Shown here piece after piece: positions 1 through 8,537 of a stretch of 44,256 nt of DNA; positions within the stretch are counted from its first letter, which is position 1; the number at the start of each line of letters is the position of its first letter. The stretch is taken from positions 1 to 44,256 of the forward strand of contig DAORJA010000001.1 in the NCBI GenBank assembly GCA_035438805.1, given 5' to 3'. Below the pieces are notes generated by a model. That model was not told the origin of the DNA. It was given only the letters and a program-made list of their open reading frames with translations, and did no database searches. This stretch comes from UBA922 sp035438805 (GTDB lineage Bacteria > Patescibacteriota > Patescibacteriia > Magasanikbacterales > UBA922). The position numbers were made by a program, and so were the translations under genes.

Positions 1-1231
1 AACGTCCTGAGTAGTCAACACGTTTTCCAAGCAAGTTCTGACGGAAACGTCCCTGTTTTCCTTTCAAAATGTCAGCAAGTGATCGGAGTTGACGTTTCTG
101 TCCAGTTGATGCGCGGACTGTTTTTGAAGCTCTCGCACTATTGTCGATCAATGCGTCGACCGCTTCCTGTAACATGCGTTTTTCATTTCTGCAGATTACT
201 TCAGGTGCATTAAGTTCAACCAAACGTCTCAAACGGTTGTTGCGGTTGATTACACGACGATAGAGGTCATTCAAATCAGAAGTTGCAAATCGTCCTCCAT
301 CGAGTGCTACCATTGGGCGCAAATCTGGTGGAATAACAGGAATCGCAGTCATGATCATCCACTCTGGGCGGATATCATTCTTATTCAGACTCTTCAATAA
401 TTTTACACGGCGGATCAATCGTTCGCGTTTTGCTCCTTTACTCTTAAGGATTTCTGCTTCAAGTCGGACAATGGTCTCTGGGAGATTGAGTCTTTCAAGA
501 AGCCCACGAATTGCTCCAGCTCCGATACTCGCTTCAAACAAGTGACCGTAGCGGATTGAGAGTTCCTGATAATATGCTTCTGAAATAATATTCATGACTG
601 AAATATCTTTCAATTCAGACTCAGCTGATTTGAAATCTTCTTCAAGGGATTCAAGTTTTCGGTCACGTTCTTCTTCCATTTCTTTCTTTACGCTCTTTTC
701 AGCTCCCTCAAGCTTCTTTGCAGCTTCTGTTTCAATCTGCTTTTTCTTTGTTTTATATTCTTTTTTCAATGCTTCAACAGTTTCTGCTTTTTCTGCCTCT
801 TCAACATGTGTGATAACAAAAGACGCAAAGTAAATTACTTTTTCAAGTGACTGGATTGAGAGGTCAAGTACAAGACCAATACGTGAAGGAATAGTTCGGA
901 GGAACCAAATATGAGAAACAGGAGCTGCAAGCTCAATATGACCCATACGTTCGCGGCGCACCAATGAATGTGTAACTTCTACACCACATTTGTCACACAC
1001 GATTCCTTTATATCTGATTTTTTTGTATTTTCCACAATAACATTCCCAATCTTTGGTAGGTCCGAAAATTTCTTCAGCAAAAAGCCCACCTTTTTCAGGC
1101 TTTTGCGTACGATAATTAATGGTTTCTGGTTTATAAACTTCTCCGTATGACCATTTACGGATTACTTCGGGAGAAGCGACCTTCAGACGCAAAGCGTCGA
1201 AGTTCATGGTATGTAGTATATCGCGTGACAT
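1..1231 (-). CDS. rpoC: DNA-directed RNA polymerase subunit beta' (5' part; rest outside the window)
   Basis: Largest subunit of RNA polymerase, forming the active centre with beta. The minus-strand frame is open from 1231 to the window edge, so about 410 N-terminal codons are present and the catalytic NADFDGDQM region is not. Translation starts MSRDILHTMNFDALRLKVASPE; the N-terminal zinc site is intact (WECYCGKYKK followed by GIVCDKCGVEV). The lid/rudder part (RRMLQEAVDALIDNSAR, GRFRQNLLGKRVDYSGR) ends at the edge. An alternative ATG lies at 1207 (MNFDAL), and neither start has a Shine-Dalgarno sequence. A charged, probably coiled-coil insertion sits near residues 130-190. It follows rpoB by 44 bp and is almost certainly cotranscribed with it. 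Identity is certain; only the start is open. Confidence 0.97.
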   Translation of the reverse strand, partial: MSRDILHTMNFDALRLKVASPEVIRKWSYGEVYKPETINYRTQKPEKGGLFAEEIFGPTKDWECYCGKYKKIRYKGIVCDKCGVEVTHSLVRRERMGHIELAAPVSHIWFLRTIPSRIGLVLDLSIQSLEKVIYFASFVITHVEEAEKAETVEALKKEYKTKKKQIETEAAKKLEGAEKSVKKEMEEERDRKLESLEEDFKSAESELKDISVMNIISEAYYQELSIRYGHLFEASIGAGAIRGLLERLNLPETIVRLEAEILKSKGAKRERLIRRVKLLKSLNKNDIRPEWMIMTAIPVIPPDLRPMVALDGGRFATSDLNDLYRRVINRNNRLRRLVELNAPEVICRNEKRMLQEAVDALIDNSARASKTVRASTGQKRQLRSLADILKGKQGRFRQNLLGKRVDYSGR

Positions 1232-1275
1232 ATAGAAGTGTATGGGTTTAAGAGTTTAGGAGTTAGACGGGAGTG

Positions 1276-4200
1276 TTATTCAGTAGCTTTTTCTCTTTTT
1301 GTTTCATCATTTTCAAGTCCTGCTCCATAATCTCTCGCTCTCATATCACGATGTTCTCGTACTATTTCTTCTGCTGGTGAGTAACTTCCATTTTCTTCTT
1401 TCTTCAAAAGCTCCACATCGAGTGCAAGACCCTTCATTTCACGAACCAATACGTTGAATGATTCAGGAAGGTTGATCTTCGTGATCGGCTCACCTTTGAT
1501 GATTGCTTCGTATGCTTTAGCACGTCCTGGTACATCATCTGATTTGATGGTCAAAATTTCCTGGAGTGTATGCGCGGCACCGTATGCTTCAAGTGCCCAT
1601 ACTTCCATTTCTCCAAAGCGCTGTCCTCCGAATTGAGCTTTACCTCCGAGCGGCTGCTGGGTGATAAGACTGTACGGACCGATTGAACGCTGGTGGATTT
1701 TATCTTCGACCATGTGGTTCAACTTCAACATGTAATTGTATCCAACAGTTGTTTTGTGTTCGTATGGTTCACCATTTCGTCCATCATATAGCTGTAATTT
1801 TCCATCTACTGGGAATCCAGCTTTAGTAAGCTCTTCTTCGATCTGAACTTCAGTAATACCATTTAATACAGGAGTTGCTGCTTTGTATCCAAGTGCATTT
1901 GCAGCAAGACCCAAGTGGTTCTCAAGAAGCTGACCCAAGTTCATACGTGAAATAACACCCAATGGAGAGAGGATAATGTCTACTGGAGTTCCGTCTTCCA
2001 AAAATGGCATGTCTTCTGCAGGCACCACACGTGAGATCACACCTTTGTTTCCGTGGCGACCTGCCATCTTGTCTCCCACTTGGATTTTTCTCATATCAGC
2101 AACGGTGACCTGAACCTGTTTGATCACACCTGGTTGCAATTTGTCTCCAGCCTCTGCTGAGAAGATTTTTACATCAATTACTTTTCCTTGCTCACCATGT
2201 TCAAGATACAATGATGAGTCTCGAACATCACGAGCTTTTTCTCCGAAAATTGCACGAAGCAACCGTTCTTCCGGGGTCAATTCAGTTTCTCCTTTTGGTG
2301 TAATTTTTCCGACCAAAATGTCACCTGAATGAACTTCAGCTCCGATACGCACAATACCTTCTGAATCAAGATTTCGAAGTTTTTCTTCACTTACATTTGG
2401 AATATCATTCGTAATTACTTCTTCTCCAAGTTTGGTTTCACGTACATCAATCGTGTAATCCTCAATATGAATAGAGGTATATCGGTCATCTTTTACCAAA
2501 CGGTCAGAAATAATCACCGCGTCTTCGTAGTTGAATCCATCCCATACCATGTACGCTACGAGTACGTTTTGTCCGAGAGCAAGTTCTCCATCTTTAATAC
2601 TTGGACCATCACTCATAGGTTGGCCTTTTTTCACTTTTTGTCCCAATACTACAGTTGGTTTCTGATTGATACAACTTGAAGCGTTTGAGCGGAGGAATTT
2701 TCCAATATCCCAGCGATATAGTTTTCCTTTTTTATCAGTAAATTCAATTCTACCTCCATCAACATAGGTTATTTCTCCATCACTTGGAGCTTTGATCACA
2801 TACCCACTGTTCTCTGCAGCAGCTTTTTCAACCCCAGTTCCAACAAGTGGAGGTTCTGGTTTGATACAAGGCACAGCTTGGCGCTGCATGTTTGTTCCCA
2901 TGAGGGCACGGGTCGCATCATCGTGTTCAAGGAATGGGATAATACTTGTAGCGAGTGACAAAATCTGGTTTGACGCAACATCAAGATATTGAATACTTGA
3001 AACTTCAGTAACCTGCGCTTCACCGTGTACACGAGCTGGAGTTTTTTCATCAAGGAAATACCCTCGATCATCCATTCGAGTTGTTGCACTCGCTGTTACT
3101 GAGCGCTCTTCTTGGAATGAGTTCAAATATACGATCTCATCAGTGACGCGTGGTTTAATTTTAATTGTTTTATGTTCTTTGCTTCCTTCCAATTTCTTTG
3201 CAATTGCCGCAGTAATTTCTTCTCCTGCTTTAACAACACCTGCAATTGTTTCTAATGCAAATTCACCTTCAGTAAATTTCGCTGTATTCTCTACTTCATG
3301 CAGTACTTTTCGATATGGAGTTTCAAGAAATCCAAAAGCATTTACTTTGGCATATGTAGACAAATGTCCTACCAAACCAATGTTTGGTCCTTCAGGAGTT
3401 GCAATCGGACAAATACGTCCATAGTGGGTACGGTGTACGTCACGAACTTCGAATCCTGCTCGATCACGAGACAAACCACCAGGACCGAGTGCTGACACGC
3501 GGCGTTTGTTCTCAAGTTCAGCCAATGGATTTACCTGGTCCATGAATTGTGAAAGCTGTGAACTCATGAAGAATTCACGGATAACTGAAATTACTGGTCT
3601 CGCATTGATCAGTTTATTTGGAGCGATGGTATCAACTTCCATAGTACTCATGCGGTCTTTTGCAATACGCTCCATACGAGCAAGACCGATGCGGAATCGG
3701 TTCTGAACCAATTCCCCTACCCCTCTTACACGACGATTTCCCAAATGATCGATATCATCTGGTTCTTCTTGCGTTACATTAAGACGGATAACTTCTTTTA
3801 ATACACGAAGTAATTTTTCAGGTGAAAGTACACGTTCTTCTTTGGAATCGTATGCACTCTCTGATAATCCTAAATCAAATTTTGTATCGAATTTGTATAC
3901 ACCCACTTTACCCAAATCATAGCGATCGAAATTGAAGAACATCGCATGAATAAGACTTCGAGCGTTTTCAGCAGTTGCCAAATCTCCTGGACGAATTCTT
4001 CGATATACTTCGATCAATCCGTCTTCTTCACTTTTTGCAGTATCTTTTTTCAAGGTTGCGTCAACGTAGTCAATGTTTGGATGCGTATTAACGTCAGCAA
4101 ATAATTCTTTAATTTTTTCGTCATCTGAGTATCCAAAGGCGCGAAGAAGTGAGGTTGCAGCAACTTTTCGTTTGCGATCAACCTTAATCCACAACACATT

Positions 4201-4749
4201 GTTCTGGTCGGTTTCAATTTCTATCCATGCTCCACGGTTTGGAATAATTTTTGCTCCGTAAAATCGTCTGCCGCGTACCACTTCTGCAGTAAAAAATGCA
4301 CCAGCACTTCTAATAAGCTGAGATACAATAACACGTTCAATTCCATTAATCATGAATGTTCCCCGTGCAGTCATGAGTGGTACGTCTCCCAAATAAATTT
4401 CTTGTTTGTCTGATTTACCTGTACGTTTGTTGTGCATTCGTACATTGATACGAAGTGGTGCTTCGTAGGTGATATTCTTGTTTCGGCAAGTCACCTCATC
4501 AAATTTTGGTTCATCAAGATAATATTCTTCAAAATAAAGCTCGAGGTCCCGACCAGTAAAGTCAGTAATTGGAGAAAGTTCGTCAAATAGTTCACGAAGT
4601 CCTTCTTTAAAGAACCAATCGTACGAATTTTTCTGTACTTCAATCAAATCAGGAGCAGTGATCGCATCTCGTAATTTGGTAAAAAATTTCCGTTCGTTTG
4701 TTTTTAGCGGCTGTCTTCGAAAGAGTGGTACCATACGTTGAATAAGCAT
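1276..4749 (-). CDS. rpoB: DNA-directed RNA polymerase subunit beta
   Basis: Beta subunit of RNA polymerase. The frame is open further upstream to 4824, but the first residues there run through a hairpin-plus-T-run element, so the ATG at 4749 (MLIQRMVPLFRR) is preferred; ATG 4734 is also possible. Length is about 1157 aa, typical of compact bacterial beta subunits. Visible landmarks are the rifampicin-pocket segment SSQLSQFMDQVNPLAELENK then RRVSALGPGGL, the substrate/Mg region GYNYEDA-like (DGFNYEDAVIIS), the GRHGNKGVISR segment and the C-terminal clamp segment KAQFGGQRFGEMEVWALEAY. The residue equivalent to E. coli H526 is Asn (codon at 3508-3510). It is transcribed with rpoC from the promoter near 5000. 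Confidence 0.98.
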   Translation of the reverse strand: MLIQRMVPLFRRQPLKTNERKFFTKLRDAITAPDLIEVQKNSYDWFFKEGLRELFDELSPITDFTGRDLELYFEEYYLDEPKFDEVTCRNKNITYEAPLRINVRMHNKRTGKSDKQEIYLGDVPLMTARGTFMINGIERVIVSQLIRSAGAFFTAEVVRGRRFYGAKIIPNRGAWIEIETDQNNVLWIKVDRKRKVAATSLLRAFGYSDDEKIKELFADVNTHPNIDYVDATLKKDTAKSEEDGLIEVYRRIRPGDLATAENARSLIHAMFFNFDRYDLGKVGVYKFDTKFDLGLSESAYDSKEERVLSPEKLLRVLKEVIRLNVTQEEPDDIDHLGNRRVRGVGELVQNRFRIGLARMERIAKDRMSTMEVDTIAPNKLINARPVISVIREFFMSSQLSQFMDQVNPLAELENKRRVSALGPGGLSRDRAGFEVRDVHRTHYGRICPIATPEGPNIGLVGHLSTYAKVNAFGFLETPYRKVLHEVENTAKFTEGEFALETIAGVVKAGEEITAAIAKKLEGSKEHKTIKIKPRVTDEIVYLNSFQEERSVTASATTRMDDRGYFLDEKTPARVHGEAQVTEVSSIQYLDVASNQILSLATSIIPFLEHDDATRALMGTNMQRQAVPCIKPEPPLVGTGVEKAAAENSGYVIKAPSDGEITYVDGGRIEFTDKKGKLYRWDIGKFLRSNASSCINQKPTVVLGQKVKKGQPMSDGPSIKDGELALGQNVLVAYMVWDGFNYEDAVIISDRLVKDDRYTSIHIEDYTIDVRETKLGEEVITNDIPNVSEEKLRNLDSEGIVRIGAEVHSGDILVGKITPKGETELTPEERLLRAIFGEKARDVRDSSLYLEHGEQGKVIDVKIFSAEAGDKLQPGVIKQVQVTVADMRKIQVGDKMAGRHGNKGVISRVVPAEDMPFLEDGTPVDIILSPLGVISRMNLGQLLENHLGLAANALGYKAATPVLNGITEVQIEEELTKAGFPVDGKLQLYDGRNGEPYEHKTTVGYNYMLKLNHMVEDKIHQRSIGPYSLITQQPLGGKAQFGGQRFGEMEVWALEAYGAAHTLQEILTIKSDDVPGRAKAYEAIIKGEPITKINLPESFNVLVREMKGLALDVELLKKEENGSYSPAEEIVREHRDMRARDYGAGLENDETKREKATE

Positions 4750-4805
4750 GTTATGCGTCCGATCTAGGGGGTTCTGACCGGACGAGGGCTGGTAAGTAAG
4801 ACAAC

Positions 4806-4828
4806 AAAAAAATTCCTTTTTCAAAGGA
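4806..4828 (-). terminator. Candidate attenuator hairpin in the rpoB leader
   Basis: On the minus strand TCCTTT and AAAGGA pair around a 3-nt loop and are followed by ATTTTTTT. It lies between the proposed promoter and the rpoB start, so it would act as a leaky attenuator rather than a gene-end terminator. The stem is only 6 bp and A/T-rich. Confidence 0.4.
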
Positions 4829-4990
4829 TCTTCAATTGCTTGTTAATTGTAGATATGGAATCGAGGCATGGGATAAATCCGGATAATTCGCCCGCAGCTT
4901 GACGCCACAGAGCGAGAAGACCAGAAAACAGTCTCTTTTTTCCTGTAAACGTAATGCGTGTAGGATACCTGAAACCAATAGAACTGTCAA

Positions 4991-5019
4991 ATGAGAACAC
5001 CTGTGTAAATTATTGTCAA
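4991..5019 (-). promoter_or_regulatory. Candidate rpoBC promoter
   Basis: Minus-strand TTGACA (5019-5014), 17-bp spacer, TCTCAT (4996-4991) with a TGT extension just before the -10. It predicts a start near 4984 and a leader of about 235 nt before rpoB. A second possible -10 (TATAAT) lies at 5130-5125 without a good -35. Confidence 0.55.
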
Positions 5020-5096
5020 GAAACCGCATATTTTGGCTAAAAAAAGAGCAATAAGCGCCCTATTTATCCCCCATATACCTACCTTTGTCCCCAAAG

Positions 5097-5134
5097 TTAT
5101 CCACAAATCTCTTAATTTAGCCAAATTATACACA
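5097..5134 (+). promoter_or_regulatory. Two consensus DnaA boxes between rpoB and ftsK
   Basis: TTATCCACA at 5097-5105 and TTATACACA at 5126-5134 both match TTATNCACA exactly, in the same orientation and 29 bp apart. A 7-of-9 match, TTATCCCCC, precedes them at 5064. They lie in an A/T-rich gap between divergent operons, so they could be part of an origin or a DnaA-responsive operator. No dnaA or dnaN gene is in the window. Confidence 0.5.
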
Positions 5135-5181
5135 GTTATACCACCTGATTTCTGTTTAAACTCCGTAAGAGTCTAAAAATA

Positions 5182-5190
5182 TGGTACAAT
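5182..5190 (+). promoter_or_regulatory. Extended -10 promoter of ftsK
   Basis: TGG followed by TACAAT (5185-5190). No convincing -35 is seen 17 bp upstream, as expected for an extended -10 promoter. The start near 5197 falls after the in-frame ATG at 5191, which supports ATG 5263 as the true ftsK start. Confidence 0.6.
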
Positions 5191-5262
5191 ATGGTCTTAG
5201 ATTGTACACAAACTCAGCATTTTTACGTTTTTATCTACGACTGTAACCTAACCATCCTCTCT

Positions 5263-7668
5263 ATGCCTCGAGGTAGACGCCAGGAACGTACCTTTGATCC
5301 TACCCTCTCAGACGGAGTTATAGCGGTTTTATTCCTCATACTTACAGCTATCGTTACTCTTAGCTTTTTTGGGCGAGCTGGAGTTGTTGGAACCATTCTC
5401 AATGAATATGTTTTGAGTTTCTTATTTGGAAACTTACGCTATATTACACCTATCATTCTTATTACCTGTGCCTGGTATCTGATCCGTGAAAAAAAAGAGG
5501 ATGAACCACGGCGTGGCCTACACGTACTAGGATATATACTGTTTTTTGTTTCATCGGCAAGCTTGCTCCATATGAAATTTTCCGCTCCAGATATGTGGAG
5601 AGAGGCGCTTGCAGGTGCTGGAGGTGGAGTTGCAGGTATGCTTGCGTATCCTCTATCTGCCTACCTCGGAGGTGTTGCAAGTTACATTATCCTTGCAGGA
5701 TTAGCCTTAATCTCTGTATTTTTTATTTTTGAACGAGCGCTACAATTGTTTATTTCCTTGCTTCGGAAAATTTTTAGTTCAACAGGAAATGCAGCGAGTG
5801 CTACCTTCTCACGCGTACGAAATGGCCAAAACGTAAAAATAAAAGGCGCCTACGATGAATTTGAGGATGAAGATGCGACTGAAGAAGAGGAAGAAGATGG
5901 TGAAGAACGCGAAACCACAAGCTCTTTTGCAGCACGTTCTTTGAAAAAAACTGACGAAGAGAGTGAAGAAGACGTTGAAGCAGTTACTGAAGAACATACT
6001 TCTGAGGAAGAAGAGGAAGAGCCAGAAGAAGAAAAATCATCAGGAGATGTGTGGAGTAAGCGGGTAATTATCAAAAACTTACCACCTGTCGATATTTTGA
6101 TTGATAAAAAAAGTAAACCCACGAGTGGAGACATTAAAGGAAATGCGGAAACGATTAGAAGCACGCTCGGAGAATTTGGAATTGATGTAGATATGGGTGA
6201 AATACGCGTAGGTCCAACGGTTACACAATATTCTCTCAAACCTTCAAAAGGTGTGAAACTTTCACGTATCACCGCACTCTCAAATGACTTAGCCCTTGCC
6301 CTCGCTGCACATCCCATTCGTATTGAAGCACCTATCCCAGGACAAGCTTTGGTTGGAATTGAAGTTCCAAATCAAAAAACTGCAATGGTTTCTTTCCGCG
6401 AATTACTTGAATCGAAAGAATTCAAACATCGCCCGCACAATCTCTCAATTGCACTTGGTAAGGATGTTGCGGGAAAAGTGTGGTTTGCTGATTTGCCTCG
6501 CATGCCTCATCTTCTTATTGCTGGGGCCACCGGTTCTGGAAAAACTGTGTGTGTAAATACGATTATCATGAGTTTACTTTTTGAAAATACCGCAGAAACT
6601 CTGCGTATGATCATGGTAGATCCTAAACGTGTTGAGTTGACTCTCTACAATGGTATTCCACATCTTTTGACTCCCGTGATTACTAATACTCAACAGACTA
6701 TTAATGCGCTCAAATGGTCAATCGGAGAAATGGAAAGACGATTTGAACTCCTCGCAAGCGCTGGCTCTCGCGATATTACTTCCTATAATGCAAAACATCC
6801 TGACAATAAAATCCCTCATATTGTATTTATTATTGATGAACTTGCAGATCTCATGGCAACAGCTGCAAATGAAATTGAAGCTGGTATAATACGCCTTGCT
6901 CAAATGGCGCGTGCAGTTGGAATTCATCTCGTAGTTGCTACTCAGCGACCAAGTGTTGATGTCATCACTGGACTTATGAAAGCAAACATTCCAGGTCGTA
7001 TTGCCTTCTCAGTCGCTTCTCTTATTGATTCCCGCACGATCCTTGATTGCCCCGGGGCCGAAAAACTTATTGGCCGTGGAGATATGTTATATTTGACCGC
7101 TGAACTCGGAAAACCCGTACGTATCCAGGGTGCCTTTATTTCTGAAGAAGAGATGAAAGACGTAGTAGATTATCTTCGAGGAGATGAAGAGCCTGAGTAT
7201 GATGAAAGTATTATCTCACAACAAAAATCTGGCACCATGAGTCTATTCGGTGGACCTAGTGATGATAAGGATCCCCTATTTGAAGATGCAAAGCGTGAAA
7301 TTGTTACTACAGGCAAAGCAAGCTCCTCACTGCTTCAAAGAAGACTCAAAGTCGGATACGCAAGAGCTGCGCGTCTGATGGACGAACTTGAAGAAGCAGG
7401 TGTCATTGGCCCAGGTTCAGGTGCTAAACCACGTGAAATACTTATGACAAAAGACCAGCTTCATGGTACAATTGATGCTGGTGCAAAACTTAACGTGTTC
7501 AAAGCTCCAACATCTGCTCCTCAAATTGATGATGAAATTGATGAAACTGTTGATGAGGAAGTTTCATCAGAAGAAAATGAACCTGTAGAAGAAGAACTGA
7601 GTGATTTTAATGACTCAACAAAACCTGACGATCAGGAAGATGAAAACACAGAGCGCACGCCATTCTAA
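5263..7668 (+). CDS. ftsK: DNA translocase FtsK/SpoIIIE
   Basis: Septum-anchored hexameric ATPase that pumps chromosomal DNA during division. About 801 aa from ATG 5263 (MPRGRRQERTF). The order is: about four N-terminal membrane helices (residues roughly 20-170); a very acidic Glu-rich linker (about 205-270); the alpha domain; and the RecA-like motor with Walker A GATGSGKTV near residue 420, the DPKRVELTLY motif and Walker B IIDELADLM. After these come the TQRPSVDVITG segment and a C-terminal winged-helix gamma domain (ARLMDELEEAGVIGPGSG), which in other bacteria reads KOPS sites. A second acidic tail ends the protein. A longer frame from ATG 5191 overlaps the promoter and is disfavoured. It is divergent from rpoB and lies 50 bp upstream of the RodZ-like gene. 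Confidence 0.96.
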   Translation: MPRGRRQERTFDPTLSDGVIAVLFLILTAIVTLSFFGRAGVVGTILNEYVLSFLFGNLRYITPIILITCAWYLIREKKEDEPRRGLHVLGYILFFVSSASLLHMKFSAPDMWREALAGAGGGVAGMLAYPLSAYLGGVASYIILAGLALISVFFIFERALQLFISLLRKIFSSTGNAASATFSRVRNGQNVKIKGAYDEFEDEDATEEEEEDGEERETTSSFAARSLKKTDEESEEDVEAVTEEHTSEEEEEEPEEEKSSGDVWSKRVIIKNLPPVDILIDKKSKPTSGDIKGNAETIRSTLGEFGIDVDMGEIRVGPTVTQYSLKPSKGVKLSRITALSNDLALALAAHPIRIEAPIPGQALVGIEVPNQKTAMVSFRELLESKEFKHRPHNLSIALGKDVAGKVWFADLPRMPHLLIAGATGSGKTVCVNTIIMSLLFENTAETLRMIMVDPKRVELTLYNGIPHLLTPVITNTQQTINALKWSIGEMERRFELLASAGSRDITSYNAKHPDNKIPHIVFIIDELADLMATAANEIEAGIIRLAQMARAVGIHLVVATQRPSVDVITGLMKANIPGRIAFSVASLIDSRTILDCPGAEKLIGRGDMLYLTAELGKPVRIQGAFISEEEMKDVVDYLRGDEEPEYDESIISQQKSGTMSLFGGPSDDKDPLFEDAKREIVTTGKASSSLLQRRLKVGYARAARLMDELEEAGVIGPGSGAKPREILMTKDQLHGTIDAGAKLNVFKAPTSAPQIDDEIDETVDEEVSSEENEPVEEELSDFNDSTKPDDQEDENTERTPF

Positions 7669-7689
7669 AAAACTTTTTTCCACCCGCGC

Positions 7690-7704
7690 TACACTGGTGT
7701 AGTA
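7690..7704 (+). promoter_or_regulatory. Small inverted repeat / possible -10 before the RodZ-like gene
   Basis: TACACT (7690-7695) sits inside the inverted repeat CTACAC-TG-GTGTAG, just upstream of the ATG at 7719. It could be a weak -10 with an overlapping operator. No -35 is visible. Confidence 0.3.
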
Positions 7705-7718
7705 GGCAGGCTGGTTTC

Positions 7719-8435
7719 ATGGACTTTCCTATATTTCACCCTATGGCTTTTCAAAAAAAAGATGTTATTCCAGCTCCACGGGTATGTACACGCCTTAAAT
7801 CTCTCCGTGAAAGTACAGGGGTATCACTTGAGGAACTTGCGGACAAAACAAAAATTAATCGAGCATACCTTGAGGCGCTTGAGGGATGCGATTTTTCAAA
7901 GCTTAATATTTCTTCTCTCTATCTCAAAAACTTTATCAAAAAATATGTTCAGACTCTGGGCAGTGATCCACGTCCATATCTTGACCAATTTGCTGATGAA
8001 GAAGTCTCTCCTCGAAAAGAAAAGCTTAAAGTTACTGCTCCTAGCCAACATCGCCATATATTTCAATTGAGCGACATCCCAAATGCAATTCGTTTTGCTG
8101 TGCTTGGACTTATTGTTGTAGGGTTATTCTCATATCTTGGACTTCATGTACACAATATTCTTAAACCTCCACATCTCCTTGTTGCCAATCCGACTGACGG
8201 TTTTATTTCAAAAGAAAATAACATTGTAATTACTGGCTCGACTGACCCTGAGACCAAAATCATGGTGAATGATGTACCAATATCGAATGATGAACAAGGA
8301 AATTTCTCAGAATCAATTACACTTACTCCTGGTATCAATACACTCACGATTAAAGCCGAGAACAAACATGGACGGGTAGCTAAGGATACTCGACATGTGA
8401 TCTACAAACACAATGATTCAGTGACACGAAAATAG
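7719..8435 (+). CDS. RodZ-like membrane protein with N-terminal HTH and C-terminal Ig-like domain
   Basis: Probable cell-shape/cytoskeletal membrane protein of the RodZ type, although the family role is known only from other bacteria. Residues about 20-95 form a HTH_25-type helix-turn-helix (RLKSLRESTGVSLEELADKT then KINRAYLEALE) followed by YLKNFIKKYVQTLGSDPRPYLDQF. One membrane helix lies near residues 122-147 (FAVLGLIVVGLFSYLGL). A periplasmic beta-rich domain follows, resembling the Ig-like domain of glucodextranase type (NPTDGFISKENNIVITGSTDP, INTLTIKAENKHGR). At 238 aa it is shorter than E. coli RodZ (337 aa). ATG 7743 is an alternative start. It lies between ftsK and recA and is probably expressed with ftsK. 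Confidence 0.8.
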   Translation: MDFPIFHPMAFQKKDVIPAPRVCTRLKSLRESTGVSLEELADKTKINRAYLEALEGCDFSKLNISSLYLKNFIKKYVQTLGSDPRPYLDQFADEEVSPRKEKLKVTAPSQHRHIFQLSDIPNAIRFAVLGLIVVGLFSYLGLHVHNILKPPHLLVANPTDGFISKENNIVITGSTDPETKIMVNDVPISNDEQGNFSESITLTPGINTLTIKAENKHGRVAKDTRHVIYKHNDSVTRK

Positions 8436-8439
8436 CTGT

Positions 8440-8469
8440 TTGACAGCTTCTATTCAAACGGGCTACACT
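8440..8469 (+). promoter_or_regulatory. recA promoter
   Basis: TTGACA (8440-8445), 18-bp spacer, TACACT (8464-8469). The start near 8476 makes the upstream TTG at 8469 unusable and supports ATG 8538. No clear LexA-type palindrome is seen. Confidence 0.75.
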
Positions 8470-8537
8470 TGATTGGAGAGTGCGACTCTCCTTTTAAAAT
8501 CCTCCTCACTTTAACAAACGTAAACACACAAAGACAT

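Noticed and set aside
4832..5029. 65-codon minus-strand frame upstream of rpoB as leader peptide
   Set aside because: Its start lies upstream of the proposed transcription start, it has no ribosome-binding site and the sequence is not protein-like.
5850..6317. 155-codon Ser-rich frame opposite ftsK
   Set aside because: Antisense of the acidic Glu-rich linker: GAA/GAG codons read backwards give Ser/Phe runs.
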